Below, piece after piece: positions 1 to 7,756 of a DNA stretch of 29,340 bases. The translations under genes and the position numbers were made by a program. A model generated the notes under the pieces. The model worked only from the letters and a program-made list of their open reading frames with translations, made no database searches and was not told the origin of the DNA. Source of the DNA: Anaerolinea sp. (GTDB taxonomy: Bacteria > Chloroflexota > Anaerolineae > Anaerolineales > Anaerolineaceae); contig PNNU01000003.1 of the NCBI GenBank assembly GCA_013824385.1, positions 1 to 29,340 on the forward strand, given 5' to 3'. Every line of letters begins with the position of its first letter. The stretch's first letter is position 1.

Positions 1-1
1 T

Positions 2-394
2 GATCCGTTGAAAAAGGTGGCGACTTTCTTCACAGCGCATGTACAACCGGGCGATGTGGTGGTGCATTCAAACAAATTAACCTACCTGCCAGTCTTTTAT
101 TATGCCCCAACCCTGCCCATGAATTTTGTCAGCGATGCCCCCGGGGGTTCAACCGATACGCTGTCACGAGCCACGCGCAAGATACTGGGGGTGAACGACG
201 CACCTGTTATTGCATCCTCGGTGGGGAGTGCTCAACGTGTCTGGTTTGTCATCTACCAACAATCCGTGAAGGAGTATGTGGCGGCAGGTTATGCCACCCA
301 CGAACATCTTCAATACTTGGAAGAGCATTTCATCCTGGTTTCGCAAACCCGTTATGGCGATGTGCTGCTCTACCAATTCGAGCGAAAGCCGTGA
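2..394 (+). CDS. C-terminal end of a membrane glycosyltransferase-like protein (partial)
   Basis: The reading frame is open to the left edge, so this is the 3' end of a longer gene; the TTG at position 8 is not a convincing start. The visible ~130 residues form a soluble tail with no membrane segment. They contain a stretch (VQPGDVVVHSNK) and a closing strand (GDVLLYQFERKP) of the kind found in the soluble C-terminal domain that follows the membrane helices of GT-C/ArnT-PMT (GT39/GT83-like) glycosyltransferases. The next gene has the same tail layout and starts at the stop codon of this one, so the two probably form an operon and may act on the same lipid-linked sugar pathway. The assignment rests on tail style and context only; no catalytic residue is visible. 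Confidence 0.5.
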   Translation, partial: DPLKKVATFFTAHVQPGDVVVHSNKLTYLPVFYYAPTLPMNFVSDAPGGSTDTLSRATRKILGVNDAPVIASSVGSAQRVWFVIYQQSVKEYVAAGYATHEHLQYLEEHFILVSQTRYGDVLLYQFERKP

Positions 395-1962
395 TGAATA
401 GACGTCTCTTTGACTTCCTGATCCTTTTGCTTGTCTCGACAGTCATCATGGCGGCTTCTTCTCTGCCAAACTGGATGGGCCGTTCACTGCAAAGCGATCA
501 AATATTGTTCCGGGGACAGTATTTTGACAACCAGGATTACGCCGTGGATATCGCCATGATGCGGGCTGGCATGCAAGGTGACTGGACTTACCAGATGCGC
601 TTTACCACTGAAGAGCACAAGGCCGTCTCCATCCGCTTGTTCTACCTGGCGCTGGGACACATCAGCAAAGGTCTGGGGCTCGATCCCGAGTCCACCTACG
701 GTCTGTTCCGCTGGGTTTTCGGCTACCTGGCACTCTTCTCGATTTTTGGGCTATGCAGGTATTATTTCAAGAAAAAATTATTGCATTGGTCGGCATTCCT
801 GATGGTCACTTTTGGCTCAGGGTTGGGCTGGCTGCAATTGCTTACAGGCTGGCAGTTCGGTCACATCACCCCGGTGGACTTTTGGCTGATTGATGCCTAT
901 GTCTTCTTCAGTATTTCCCTATTCCCGCATTTTTCATACACTATAGCCTTAATGGCCTTGGGGCTGCTCGGCTTTTTAAAATTTCTTGAGACCCGGCAAT
1001 GGCGCTGCGTTCTACTGATCTGCGCGGCAGCAGTACTCACCCAGATGGTCAACCCGATTGCCTTTGTGGTGGTGGATGCGGCCATTCTCTTTTCCGTTCT
1101 TTCCACCTGGATTAATGACCGTGCAAAATGGAAAACACTCATCCTGGCTGTGGGGTTGATCGCTTTAATTCAGGTTCCACTGCTGTTTTATAACATCATC
1201 ATTCTCAGCCGCGATCCGATCTGGAGCCAGTACACGGCGCAAAACGTCACCCTGTCTCCGTCTCCGCTGTATTACCTGACGGGATTTGGTCTCTTCTGGC
1301 CTATAGTAGTGGTCGGGGCGGTCGCTGCCATAAGAGAAAGGAAACCCGAATTCATTGCCCTGGTCGGATGGATCGTGAGCGCCTTCATCCTGGCTTACCT
1401 GCCTACCCTGATTCAGCGGCGCTTCCTGTTGGCCGTCACCATTCCAATGGGAATCGTCGGGCTCTATGGTTTGGATAAGCTTATCAGCTGGTTGGGAACA
1501 AAAGCCCAACTCAAAAAACCGGTGATCATTATGGTCACCGTCTTGCTGGTTTCGATCTCTTCCATATATTTGATCTACGGAAACATGCAGGTGATGAAGA
1601 CCTTGCCCGATTCAGCCTTTTACCCGGCTGAGTTAGACTCTGCATTCAATTGGTTTGCTGAGCATGCAGCGCCCACCGACTTTGTGTTGGGTGCGGAGAA
1701 TACCAGTCAGCTCACAGCTCAAAAAACCGGATTGCGGGTTTATGCAGGTCACGAGATGGAAACCATCCATTACGCAGACAAGCTCAACAATGTTGCTGTC
1801 TGGTACCAGACAAATCTGCCTGCAGAGGATTTAGACCTGGCTGACGTAAAGTGGGTGTTTTATGGTCCGTATGAAAAGCGTTTAGCCCCCGATTTTGAAC
1901 CCGCAGATAACCTCATTGAGGTGTTCAGAAATTCAGAGGTGATTCTTTTTCAAGTAAGGTAA
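394..1962 (+). CDS. Polytopic membrane protein, GT-C glycosyltransferase-like
   Basis: About 522 residues with roughly ten or eleven hydrophobic segments, starting with a helix at about residues 6-24. A first external loop follows, rich in acidic residues (FDNQDYAVDIAMM), as in GT-C glycosyltransferases where an Asp in this loop is catalytic. The last ~110 residues are soluble (from about FNWFAEHAAPTDFVLG) and resemble the tail of the upstream gene. Two starts are possible: GTG at 391, or ATG at 394 in a TGATG overlap with the upstream stop. I chose the ATG because of this coupling. I infer membrane transfer of a sugar from a polyprenyl carrier, but the exact family (GT39, GT83 or an unclassified Chloroflexota family) cannot be settled here. 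It ends 1 bp from the convergent nitroreductase gene. Confidence 0.55.
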   Translation: MNRRLFDFLILLLVSTVIMAASSLPNWMGRSLQSDQILFRGQYFDNQDYAVDIAMMRAGMQGDWTYQMRFTTEEHKAVSIRLFYLALGHISKGLGLDPESTYGLFRWVFGYLALFSIFGLCRYYFKKKLLHWSAFLMVTFGSGLGWLQLLTGWQFGHITPVDFWLIDAYVFFSISLFPHFSYTIALMALGLLGFLKFLETRQWRCVLLICAAAVLTQMVNPIAFVVVDAAILFSVLSTWINDRAKWKTLILAVGLIALIQVPLLFYNIIILSRDPIWSQYTAQNVTLSPSPLYYLTGFGLFWPIVVVGAVAAIRERKPEFIALVGWIVSAFILAYLPTLIQRRFLLAVTIPMGIVGLYGLDKLISWLGTKAQLKKPVIIMVTVLLVSISSIYLIYGNMQVMKTLPDSAFYPAELDSAFNWFAEHAAPTDFVLGAENTSQLTAQKTGLRVYAGHEMETIHYADKLNNVAVWYQTNLPAEDLDLADVKWVFYGPYEKRLAPDFEPADNLIEVFRNSEVILFQVR

Positions 1963-1963
1963 C

Positions 1964-2734
1964 TCATTGAGTTGGCCACCAAAAACCACTTTTCATAATT
2001 CTTTCCTGAAATTCCAGCACCTTGCCGGTGGCAATTTTTTCGGTAATCGGTTCATCCGACCATTTTGTATAGAACCAATCCAAATAGTGTTGAAACCCCA
2101 TTTTCTCCCAGTTATCGACTAGCCCAATGTGTTTTTCATGATCGTCATACTCGGCGACCATCTTGTCTAGCATCTCGGATGTAATGTGGTGATAATGCCC
2201 CTCGTGGAAAATGAATTCAGCACCCAGACGCCCCTTTTGATAAGCCGGTTCTTCGGTGGGGTATCCCAATACCACCGTGATAAGTGGAAAGCAGGAGGTC
2301 TCAGGAAGTTTCAGGCTTTGGTAAACCTTGTCCAATTCGTTGCGGTGCAGTCCGTTGGTGATGAGCGAATCAATGCCCAGCGACTTGGCGGCAATCACCG
2401 CAGTTTGGGCCGCAAGCATGGTATCCATGGTGCCGGTGATAAAACCGATGATGTCATCGTTATCAAAGGCGTGGTTGAGATGTTTTGCCCCGGCTGTCAG
2501 GCGTGTATAATCCACGCAAAAAATGAGGGCACGGCTGCCCTGATATCCAAAAAGATCCTGCATCTGTTTGCGGTCGCTTAACATAATAATCGAATAGCTT
2601 TGACGGGCTGAAGCGTTGGATGTATGCAGGATGGCTTCACAAATCAGGTCAAGATTGAGCTGGCTGACTTCTTCTGACGAAAAATTACCGTGGATGGTGC
2701 GTAAGGCGTGGATGATTTTGAGCGTCTCGTTCAT
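1964..2734 (-). CDS. Nitroreductase-family FMN oxidoreductase
   Basis: About 256 residues. The N-terminal segment (ALRTIHGNFS) and the helix with SNASARQSYS match the FMN phosphate-binding start of the nitroreductase fold. LITNGLHRN and the strand LITVVLGYPTEEPAYQKGR match the central flavin-binding part and the typical 'GYP..EP..K.R' end of NAD(P)H-dependent nitro/flavin reductases. The enzyme would be cytoplasmic, dimeric and use FMN to reduce nitroaromatics, quinones or flavins; the physiological substrate is unknown. A strong AGGAGG site lies 1 base before the ATG at 2737 and 4 bases before the ATG at 2734, so I prefer the second. It is transcribed divergently from the exporter gene at 2862 and faces the membrane protein tail to tail. 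Confidence 0.8.
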   Translation of the reverse strand: MNETLKIIHALRTIHGNFSSEEVSQLNLDLICEAILHTSNASARQSYSIIMLSDRKQMQDLFGYQGSRALIFCVDYTRLTAGAKHLNHAFDNDDIIGFITGTMDTMLAAQTAVIAAKSLGIDSLITNGLHRNELDKVYQSLKLPETSCFPLITVVLGYPTEEPAYQKGRLGAEFIFHEGHYHHITSEMLDKMVAEYDDHEKHIGLVDNWEKMGFQHYLDWFYTKWSDEPITEKIATGKVLEFQERIMKSGFWWPTQ

Positions 2735-2845
2735 CATTCCTCCTGTTTGTTACCATTCTTTTATTGAAATTCCCCTCTATTATGCAGAAAATGACGATCG
2801 TAAACAAGCTGTTTTCTAAAAAGCTTAATAATCTGAAGGTTCTCT

Positions 2846-2854
2846 TGATACAAT
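2846..2854 (+). promoter_or_regulatory. Extended -10 promoter element for the DMT exporter, probably leaderless
   Basis: TGATACAAT is an extended -10 (TGn plus TACAAT) whose last base lies 7 nt before the ATG at 2862. Transcription would start at or within one base of the start codon, giving a leaderless mRNA. No Shine-Dalgarno sequence precedes the ATG, which agrees. No good -35 is visible, as is common with extended -10 promoters. Confidence 0.5.
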
Positions 2855-2861
2855 AATCCCC

Positions 2862-3743
2862 ATGAATCGCCTACTGGGAATTTTCCTCATTGTCGTGTCG
2901 GCTGCCTCATTTGGCACCCTGGCTATCATTGGACGTTTCGCCTATGCGGACGGCCTTGATGTAACCACCATGTTGTTCCTGCGTTTCACCATTGCCGCCA
3001 TCCTAATGTTTGCCTGGCTGGTGATCCGCAAAGAACCACTGCCCCGCGGACGCACCCTGCTGCAGCTTGCGGGCATGGGCGGTCTTGGGTATGTTGGGCA
3101 GTCATTCTGTTTTATGAGCGCCATCAATTATGCCTCCACGGGGTTGGTGGCTTTACTGCTTTACCTTTACCCTGTTTTTGTGACGATATTGACGGTAATC
3201 TTTCAGAGAGTCAAATTGACTTCACGCACCGTATTTGCGCTGATTTTGGCCACCATTGGTGCTGCTTTAACCGCCAATCCACAGGGGGGGCAGCTCCCCG
3301 GAATTCTTTTGGCTATCTCCGCGGCCGTGATCTACGCCGTTTACATCCTGGTCGGCACAGGGGTGATGCAGAAGGTGTCTGCGATCCAGTCTTCGGCAGT
3401 GATCTTTGCTTCGGCGGCGGTCGTGTTCGGCATCATGACCGTGATAAGAGGTCCGCATTGGCCAACCACACAAAACGGCTGGCTGGCGATCAGCGGCATA
3501 GCCGTGATCGCCACGCTGCTGCCGGTGGCCACCTTCCTCGGCGGTTTGAAGATTGTCGGCGCCACGGATGCCTCGCTGCTTTCCACGCTTGAACCAGTGG
3601 TAACGGTGGTGCTGGCAGCCATGATTCTGGGTGAACAGGTTCAGCCTCTGATGATTGCCGGAGGGGTATTGATTCTCGCGGCGGTGCTGCTCATCGTTAG
3701 ACAACCAAGAAAGAGTGTGTCGCCTGAGCCACTAAAAACTTGA
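2862..3743 (+). CDS. EamA/DMT-family transporter
   Basis: 293 residues made almost entirely of ten hydrophobic segments, organised as two EamA repeats (about residues 5-138 and 150-280). Signature pieces are FGTLAIIGRFAY in the first helix, FTIAAILMFAWLVIRKE in helix 2, and the second-repeat ending ATDASLLSTLEPVVTVVLAA...GEQ, which matches the conserved 'LEPV.a...a...lgE' stretch of the drug/metabolite transporter superfamily. It would export or exchange a small metabolite across the inner membrane; the substrate cannot be read from sequence. It has its own promoter immediately before the ATG and a terminator overlapping its stop codon, so it is probably monocistronic and only by chance beside proB. 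Confidence 0.85.
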   Translation: MNRLLGIFLIVVSAASFGTLAIIGRFAYADGLDVTTMLFLRFTIAAILMFAWLVIRKEPLPRGRTLLQLAGMGGLGYVGQSFCFMSAINYASTGLVALLLYLYPVFVTILTVIFQRVKLTSRTVFALILATIGAALTANPQGGQLPGILLAISAAVIYAVYILVGTGVMQKVSAIQSSAVIFASAAVVFGIMTVIRGPHWPTTQNGWLAISGIAVIATLLPVATFLGGLKIVGATDASLLSTLEPVVTVVLAAMILGEQVQPLMIAGGVLILAAVLLIVRQPRKSVSPEPLKT

Positions 3744-3779
3744 AGGCTTGTCTAAATGACAGATCAAGGTTTTCTTTTT
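3735..3779 (+). terminator. Intrinsic terminator after the DMT exporter
   Basis: AAAACTTGA (3735-3743) pairs with TCAAGGTTTT (3764-3773) with one bulged base. An inner TGTC/GACA stem (3749-3752 with 3758-3761) closes a five-base loop. A CTTTTT tract follows. The left arm contains the exporter's stop codon. The proB -10 element starts five bases after the T tract. Confidence 0.6.
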
Positions 3780-3780
3780 A

Positions 3781-3789
3781 TGCTACAAT
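3781..3789 (+). promoter_or_regulatory. Extended -10 promoter of proBA
   Basis: TGCTACAAT is an extended -10 (TGn-TACAAT). Transcription is expected near 3796, giving a leader of about 24 nt that includes TGAGG (3807-3811), a ribosome-binding site 8 bases before the proB ATG. No clear -35 is seen. Confidence 0.55.
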
Positions 3790-3819
3790 CCTTCAATATT
3801 TACGATTGAGGCAAATAAA

Positions 3820-4929
3820 ATGGCATTCCAACAGCGCATTGTCATAAAAATTGGCACATCCACCCTCACCGCGGGCAGTAAAAAACTGAACCTTGCGCAG
3901 ATGGTGGATATTGCCCGTCAGTGCGCCGCCTTGCACGCACAAAAGATGCAGGTGGTGCTGGTATCATCCGGCGCCATGGCTGCGGGGCGTGAAGAACTGG
4001 GTTACCCAACTTTGCCAAAGGGTGTGCCGGCCAAGCAAATGCTGGCGGCCGTTGGTCAGCCGCGGTTGATGGCCATGTATGAACAATTCTTTGGAATTTA
4101 CAAGGTGCATGTGGCACAGGTGCTGCTCACTCGTGCTGACCTGGCAGACCGCCACGGATACCTCAACGCGCGTGCCACACTTGAAGCGCTGCTGGATCAG
4201 GGGATCATCCCCATTGTGAACGAAAATGATACCATCGCCACAGAAGAAATCCGCATTGGCGATAATGATAATCTTTCTGCGCAGGTCGCCAACCTGATCG
4301 AAGCGGATCTTTTGATCCTGCTCACGGACCAGGATGGACTTTATACTTCCGACCCACGATCTAATAAAAATGCAAAACTGATCGCTGAGGTTGGCCCTGA
4401 ACCCTTTACAAAAGAGTTGTGGCAGTCAGCCGGCGGCAGTGAAAGCGGACTGGGTATCGGCGGTATGATGACCAAGCTTCAGGCAGCCGATCTTGCCCGC
4501 CACGGGGGCACAGCGGTGATCATTGCGCGCGGCTCCATTGATAACATTTTGATGCGATTGACGAGTGGTGAAACTTCAGGAACGAAGCTGGTTCCTGTGG
4601 TGAACAAGCTGGAAGGACGCAAGAGGCGCATCCTCTCAGGCAGCCACACCAAGTGTGAGATTGTGATAGATTCAGGCGCTGAACAGGCGCTTTCGCGCGG
4701 CGGTTCTCTGCTGCCTGCCGGGGTCACCCAGATTATCGGTAATTTTGAACGCGGAGACGCGGTCAAGGTAGTCACTTCTGATAAAAAATCGGTGGCGGTT
4801 GGATTGACCAATTACGGCATGGCCGACCTGCAAAAATTATGCGGTAAACAATCAACTGAAATTGAATCTGTGCTTGGATTTACATTCGGCGATGAAGTCA
4901 TTCATCGGGATCATATGGTGCTCTTATGA
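3820..4929 (+). CDS. proB: Glutamate 5-kinase with C-terminal PUA domain
   Basis: 369 residues, the usual length for the long, PUA-containing form. It phosphorylates the gamma-carboxyl of L-glutamate with ATP, the first and feedback-inhibited step of proline synthesis in the cytoplasm. The amino-acid-kinase domain (about residues 4-260) starts with VIKIGTSTL (phosphate-binding lysine and glycine) and VLVSSGAMAAG. It continues with NENDTIAT and GDNDNLSAQVANLI (substrate/Mg site), LLTDQDGLYTSDP and GIGGMMTKLQAADLA. The PUA domain occupies about residues 275-355. Its TGA stop overlaps the proA start as ATGA, so the two proteins are translationally coupled, in line with their need to hand over the labile glutamyl phosphate. 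Confidence 0.97.
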   Translation: MAFQQRIVIKIGTSTLTAGSKKLNLAQMVDIARQCAALHAQKMQVVLVSSGAMAAGREELGYPTLPKGVPAKQMLAAVGQPRLMAMYEQFFGIYKVHVAQVLLTRADLADRHGYLNARATLEALLDQGIIPIVNENDTIATEEIRIGDNDNLSAQVANLIEADLLILLTDQDGLYTSDPRSNKNAKLIAEVGPEPFTKELWQSAGGSESGLGIGGMMTKLQAADLARHGGTAVIIARGSIDNILMRLTSGETSGTKLVPVVNKLEGRKRRILSGSHTKCEIVIDSGAEQALSRGGSLLPAGVTQIIGNFERGDAVKVVTSDKKSVAVGLTNYGMADLQKLCGKQSTEIESVLGFTFGDEVIHRDHMVLL

Positions 4930-6197
4930 CAGACCAAATTTCCACTGGTATGCATTTACTCGGGCAACATGCCAAAGATGCTTCACGTATTTTGGCTCAT
5001 GTGAGCACTGGGCAAAAGAACGCCGCACTTGAAAAAATAGCCCAACAGATCGAAAAAGAAACCCCTGAAATTTTAGCCGCTAATGACGTGGATCATACTG
5101 AAGCGCGCGAAGCCGGACTGAGTGAAGCCATGTTGGACAGGTTGCTGCTCAATGAAAAACGCATGCAGACCATTGTGGCAGACTTACGCAGCGTGATCGG
5201 CCTGCCCGATCCGGTGGGGGAGCATTTTGATGAGCAGACCATGCCCAATGGACTGAAGATGCACAAGCAGCGTGTGCCCATGGGCGTGCTCGGAGTGATC
5301 TATGAATCCCGCCCAAACGTGACCGTGGATGTGGCGGGGTTGGCTTTGAAATCAGGCAACTGCGTGATCATGCGCGGTGGCAAAGAAACGCTGCGCTCCA
5401 ATATCGCTTTTATCAATTCCATCCAGCGCGGATTGGCGGGATCAGAAATCCCTGCCGAAGCCATCCAGCTTATAGCGGATACAGACCGTGGTCTGGTACT
5501 CGAACTACTGCAAATGGATCGCTACGTGGATATGATCATCCCACGCGGCGGGGCGGGTCTGCACGACTTCTGTCGCCAGAACAGTCGAATACCGGTGATT
5601 ACCGGCGGCATCGGCATTTGCCATCTCTTTGTGGATGAAAGCGCCGATCTGGAAAAATCCATCGAGGTCATTCGCAACGCCAAGATTCAGCGTCCGTCGG
5701 TGTGCAACTCATTGGATACCGCATTAGTGCATCATAAAGTGGCCGCGAAATTGCTGCCCCGCCTGGTCAAACGTCTGAGCGCAGATGGCGTCACCTTCCG
5801 CGTGGATGAAGCTGCATACGCGCTGCTCAAGGGTGAAGAAAGTGTTAAACCTGCCGGAGAACAAGATTTTGATACCGAATGGCTTTCACTGGTTCTTGGA
5901 TTAAAAATAGTAACCACTCTGGATGAAGCCATTGAACACATTGCTCAGCATTCAACTGCCCACTCTGACGGCATCCTGACCGAAAATCAATTCAATTCTT
6001 CCTGCTTTTTGGAGATGGTGGATTCTGCGGCGGTGTATGTCAACGCCTCAACACGCTACACCGATGGCTCACAAATGGGTCTTGGCGCCGAAATCGCCAT
6101 ATCCACACAACGCATGCATGCCCGGGGACCGATGGGGCTGCGTGAACTGACCACCTTCAAATGGGTGGTGCAGGGTGATTATCACGTAAGACCATAA
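4926..6197 (+). CDS. proA: Glutamate-5-semialdehyde dehydrogenase (gamma-glutamyl phosphate reductase)
   Basis: 423 residues, normal family length. It reduces glutamyl 5-phosphate with NADPH to glutamate semialdehyde, which cyclises to pyrroline-5-carboxylate. Visible family features are PMGVLGVIYESRPNVTVDVAGLALKSGN (Rossmann entry, about residues 118-145), the aldehyde-dehydrogenase-type catalytic cysteine C260 in RPSVCNSLDT, HSDGILTEN, and the C-terminal YVNASTRYTDG followed by LGAEIAISTQR. It overlaps proB by four bases. proC is not in the window. The gene ends 1 bp before the convergent arfB stop, so antisense overlap of transcripts is likely. Confidence 0.97.
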   Translation: MTDQISTGMHLLGQHAKDASRILAHVSTGQKNAALEKIAQQIEKETPEILAANDVDHTEAREAGLSEAMLDRLLLNEKRMQTIVADLRSVIGLPDPVGEHFDEQTMPNGLKMHKQRVPMGVLGVIYESRPNVTVDVAGLALKSGNCVIMRGGKETLRSNIAFINSIQRGLAGSEIPAEAIQLIADTDRGLVLELLQMDRYVDMIIPRGGAGLHDFCRQNSRIPVITGGIGICHLFVDESADLEKSIEVIRNAKIQRPSVCNSLDTALVHHKVAAKLLPRLVKRLSADGVTFRVDEAAYALLKGEESVKPAGEQDFDTEWLSLVLGLKIVTTLDEAIEHIAQHSTAHSDGILTENQFNSSCFLEMVDSAAVYVNASTRYTDGSQMGLGAEIAISTQRMHARGPMGLRELTTFKWVVQGDYHVRP

Positions 6198-6198
6198 A

Positions 6199-6624
6199 TT
6201 ATTCCAAATCTGAGGGATGGATGCGGCGAGCCTGTTTGGTTTCGCCGCGTTTTTTCTTGGAGTCCACACGTTCCGCTTTGGCGCTCAAGCTGGGACGTGT
6301 GGCGCGCCTGTTTTTGGGTTCAACGGTTGCTTTCTGGATCAAATCGGTCAGCCGCAGCAGCGCGTCTGTACGATTCTGCTCCTGGGTGCGAAAGCGTTTG
6401 GCTTCGATCACCAGCACCCCTTCATCCGTCATACGGCTGCCGGCAAGTTTGACCAGGCGAGCTTTGACGGTCTCTGGCAATGAGGCTGATTGGCGGACAT
6501 CAAAGCGCATCTGGCAGGCAGTGGCTACTTTATTAACGTTCTGTCCGCCCGGACCGGCTGAGCGGATAAAATCAAAATGTAATTCTTCATCTTCGAGATG
6601 AATGTGTTGGGTTATCTCTAGCAT
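6199..6624 (-). CDS. arfB: Alternative ribosome-rescue factor / peptidyl-tRNA hydrolase ArfB
   Basis: 141 residues, the normal size for ArfB (YaeJ). The GGQ motif that hydrolyses peptidyl-tRNA in the ribosome lies at residues 26-28 inside SAGPGGQNVNKVAT, the class-I release factor signature. There is no stop-codon recognition domain. Instead a basic C-terminal tail (RRATRPSLSAKAERVDSKKK) is present, which in this family enters the empty mRNA channel of stalled ribosomes. It should therefore release nascent chains from non-stop complexes. The start ATG at 6624 lies six bases after an extended -10 element, with no Shine-Dalgarno, so the mRNA is probably leaderless. Confidence 0.93.
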   Translation of the reverse strand: MLEITQHIHLEDEELHFDFIRSAGPGGQNVNKVATACQMRFDVRQSASLPETVKARLVKLAGSRMTDEGVLVIEAKRFRTQEQNRTDALLRLTDLIQKATVEPKNRRATRPSLSAKAERVDSKKKRGETKQARRIHPSDLE

Positions 6625-6630
6625 GAATCA

Positions 6631-6639
6631 AGTATAGCA
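6631..6639 (-). promoter_or_regulatory. Extended -10 element of arfB, probably leaderless
   Basis: On the minus strand TGCTATACT (TGn-TATACT) ends six bases before the arfB ATG. Initiation 6-7 bases downstream of the -10 would fall on the start codon itself. No ribosome-binding site precedes the ATG. Confidence 0.55.
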
Positions 6640-6673
6640 GAATGGTTTGGAGGTTTATATTTAAATGTCAACG

Positions 6674-6679
6674 TATAAT
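6674..6679 (+). promoter_or_regulatory. Candidate -10 element of the epimerase gene
   Basis: A perfect TATAAT lies about 35 bases before the ATG at 6714. No convincing -35 is seen at the usual distance. The leader would carry AAAAGGAG, a good ribosome-binding site. Confidence 0.4.
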
Positions 6680-6713
6680 TATTAAGATTTGCTTATTAAA
6701 AAAGGAGCCAACC

Positions 6714-7703
6714 ATGAAGGTATTATTTATCGGCGGCACGGGTATCATCAGCACGGCTTGTGCGGTGCGGGCAATTGAAAAAGGCATCGACCTGACGCTG
6801 CTCAACCGCGGAAAGTCCTCACGACCTACAGCGAATGGCGCCAGGACGATCACCGCAAATATTAACGACCCGGCATCCATGCGCTCCGCTTTGGCGGACA
6901 AGGATTTCGATGTGGTGGTCGACTGGATTGCCTACACTCCACAGGATGTGCAAAAAGACATTAATCTGTTCATTGGCAAGACCGGACAGTTCATGTTTAT
7001 CAGTTCAGCTTCAGCCTATCAAACCCCGGCTTCCAACCTGCCGATCCGCGAATCAACCCCGCTTGAGAACCCTTTCTGGGAATATTCACGCAACAAGATT
7101 GCCTGTGAAGAACTACTTGTAGCGGAATATCGCAAGAACAAATTCCCTTTTACAATCGTACGCCCTTCTCACACTTATGATGGCACTTCTGTGCCCGTGG
7201 AGGGCGGCTATGGCGTGATCGACCGCATGCTCAAAGGTAAGCCGGTTATCGTCCATGGCGACGGCACTTCGATCTGGACTCTGACTCACAACACCGATTT
7301 TGCCAAGGGTTTTGTAGGGCTGTTGGATAATTCACGCGCCAAGGGCGAGATATTCCACATTACATCTGATGAATGGCTCACCTGGAACCAGATTCATCTT
7401 ATGCTGGCTGAAGCCGCCGGGGTAACCCCCAAGTTGGTACATATTCCTTCTGAATTGATTGCGGCATACGACAAAAACATCGGTGACAGCCTGTTGGGTG
7501 ACAAGGCGCACAGCGCCATCTTTGACAATAACAAGATCAAGCAAGTAGTACCAGAGTTTGTCTGCACCGTCCCCTTCTCACGCGGGGCAGAAGAGATCAT
7601 CGCCTGGCATAAAGCTGATCCTGCCCGGCAAAAAGTGGATTTTCATTATGATGAGATGTGTGATTTGGTGCTGGAGAATTATCAGAAAGCCTGGCCAAAA
7701 TAA
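6714..7703 (+). CDS. NAD-dependent epimerase/dehydratase (extended SDR)
   Basis: 329 residues from the ATG at 6714, which is preceded by AAAAGGAG at a good distance; longer upstream openings lack a site and add non-homologous residues. The N-terminal GGTGIIS (residues 7-13) is the Rossmann dinucleotide-binding loop. FISSASAY (96-102) and Y124-x3-K128 in EYSRNKIACE supply the SDR Ser-Tyr-Lys catalytic set. IVRPSHTYD and GDGTSIWTLTHNTDFAKGF match the nucleotide-sugar epimerase-like C-terminal half. The protein resembles the CSP41/isoflavone-reductase-like group of epimerases often annotated only as NAD-dependent epimerase; the substrate is not identifiable. It is followed directly by a strong hairpin terminator and appears monocistronic. 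Confidence 0.85.
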   Translation: MKVLFIGGTGIISTACAVRAIEKGIDLTLLNRGKSSRPTANGARTITANINDPASMRSALADKDFDVVVDWIAYTPQDVQKDINLFIGKTGQFMFISSASAYQTPASNLPIRESTPLENPFWEYSRNKIACEELLVAEYRKNKFPFTIVRPSHTYDGTSVPVEGGYGVIDRMLKGKPVIVHGDGTSIWTLTHNTDFAKGFVGLLDNSRAKGEIFHITSDEWLTWNQIHLMLAEAAGVTPKLVHIPSELIAAYDKNIGDSLLGDKAHSAIFDNNKIKQVVPEFVCTVPFSRGAEEIIAWHKADPARQKVDFHYDEMCDLVLENYQKAWPK

Positions 7704-7717
7704 CAAATTAGAAATAG

Positions 7718-7756
7718 AAAAGAGGTTCAGATATACTTGGTTGAACCTCTTTTTTA
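7718..7756. terminator. Hairpin terminator between convergent genes
   Basis: AAAGAGGTTCA (7719-7729) pairs perfectly with TGAACCTCTTT (7742-7752) around a 12-base loop, and T residues run on to 7755. It is a strong intrinsic terminator for the epimerase gene. Read on the minus strand it follows the stop of the small receptor gene, where the downstream tract is only UUUUCUAUUU, so it may work in both directions with lower efficiency that way. Confidence 0.85.

Noticed and set aside
3267..3704. 145-codon reading frame opposite the DMT exporter gene
   Set aside because: Its product is rich in His, Arg and Gln with no recognisable fold, while the opposite strand encodes a clear membrane transporter; it is a shadow frame.
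6642..6713. Longer N-terminus for the epimerase
   Set aside because: The added 24 residues are rich in Lys/Ile/Arg, unlike the family start, overlap the promoter region, and the ATG at 6714 has a good ribosome-binding site and begins the Rossmann strand directly.
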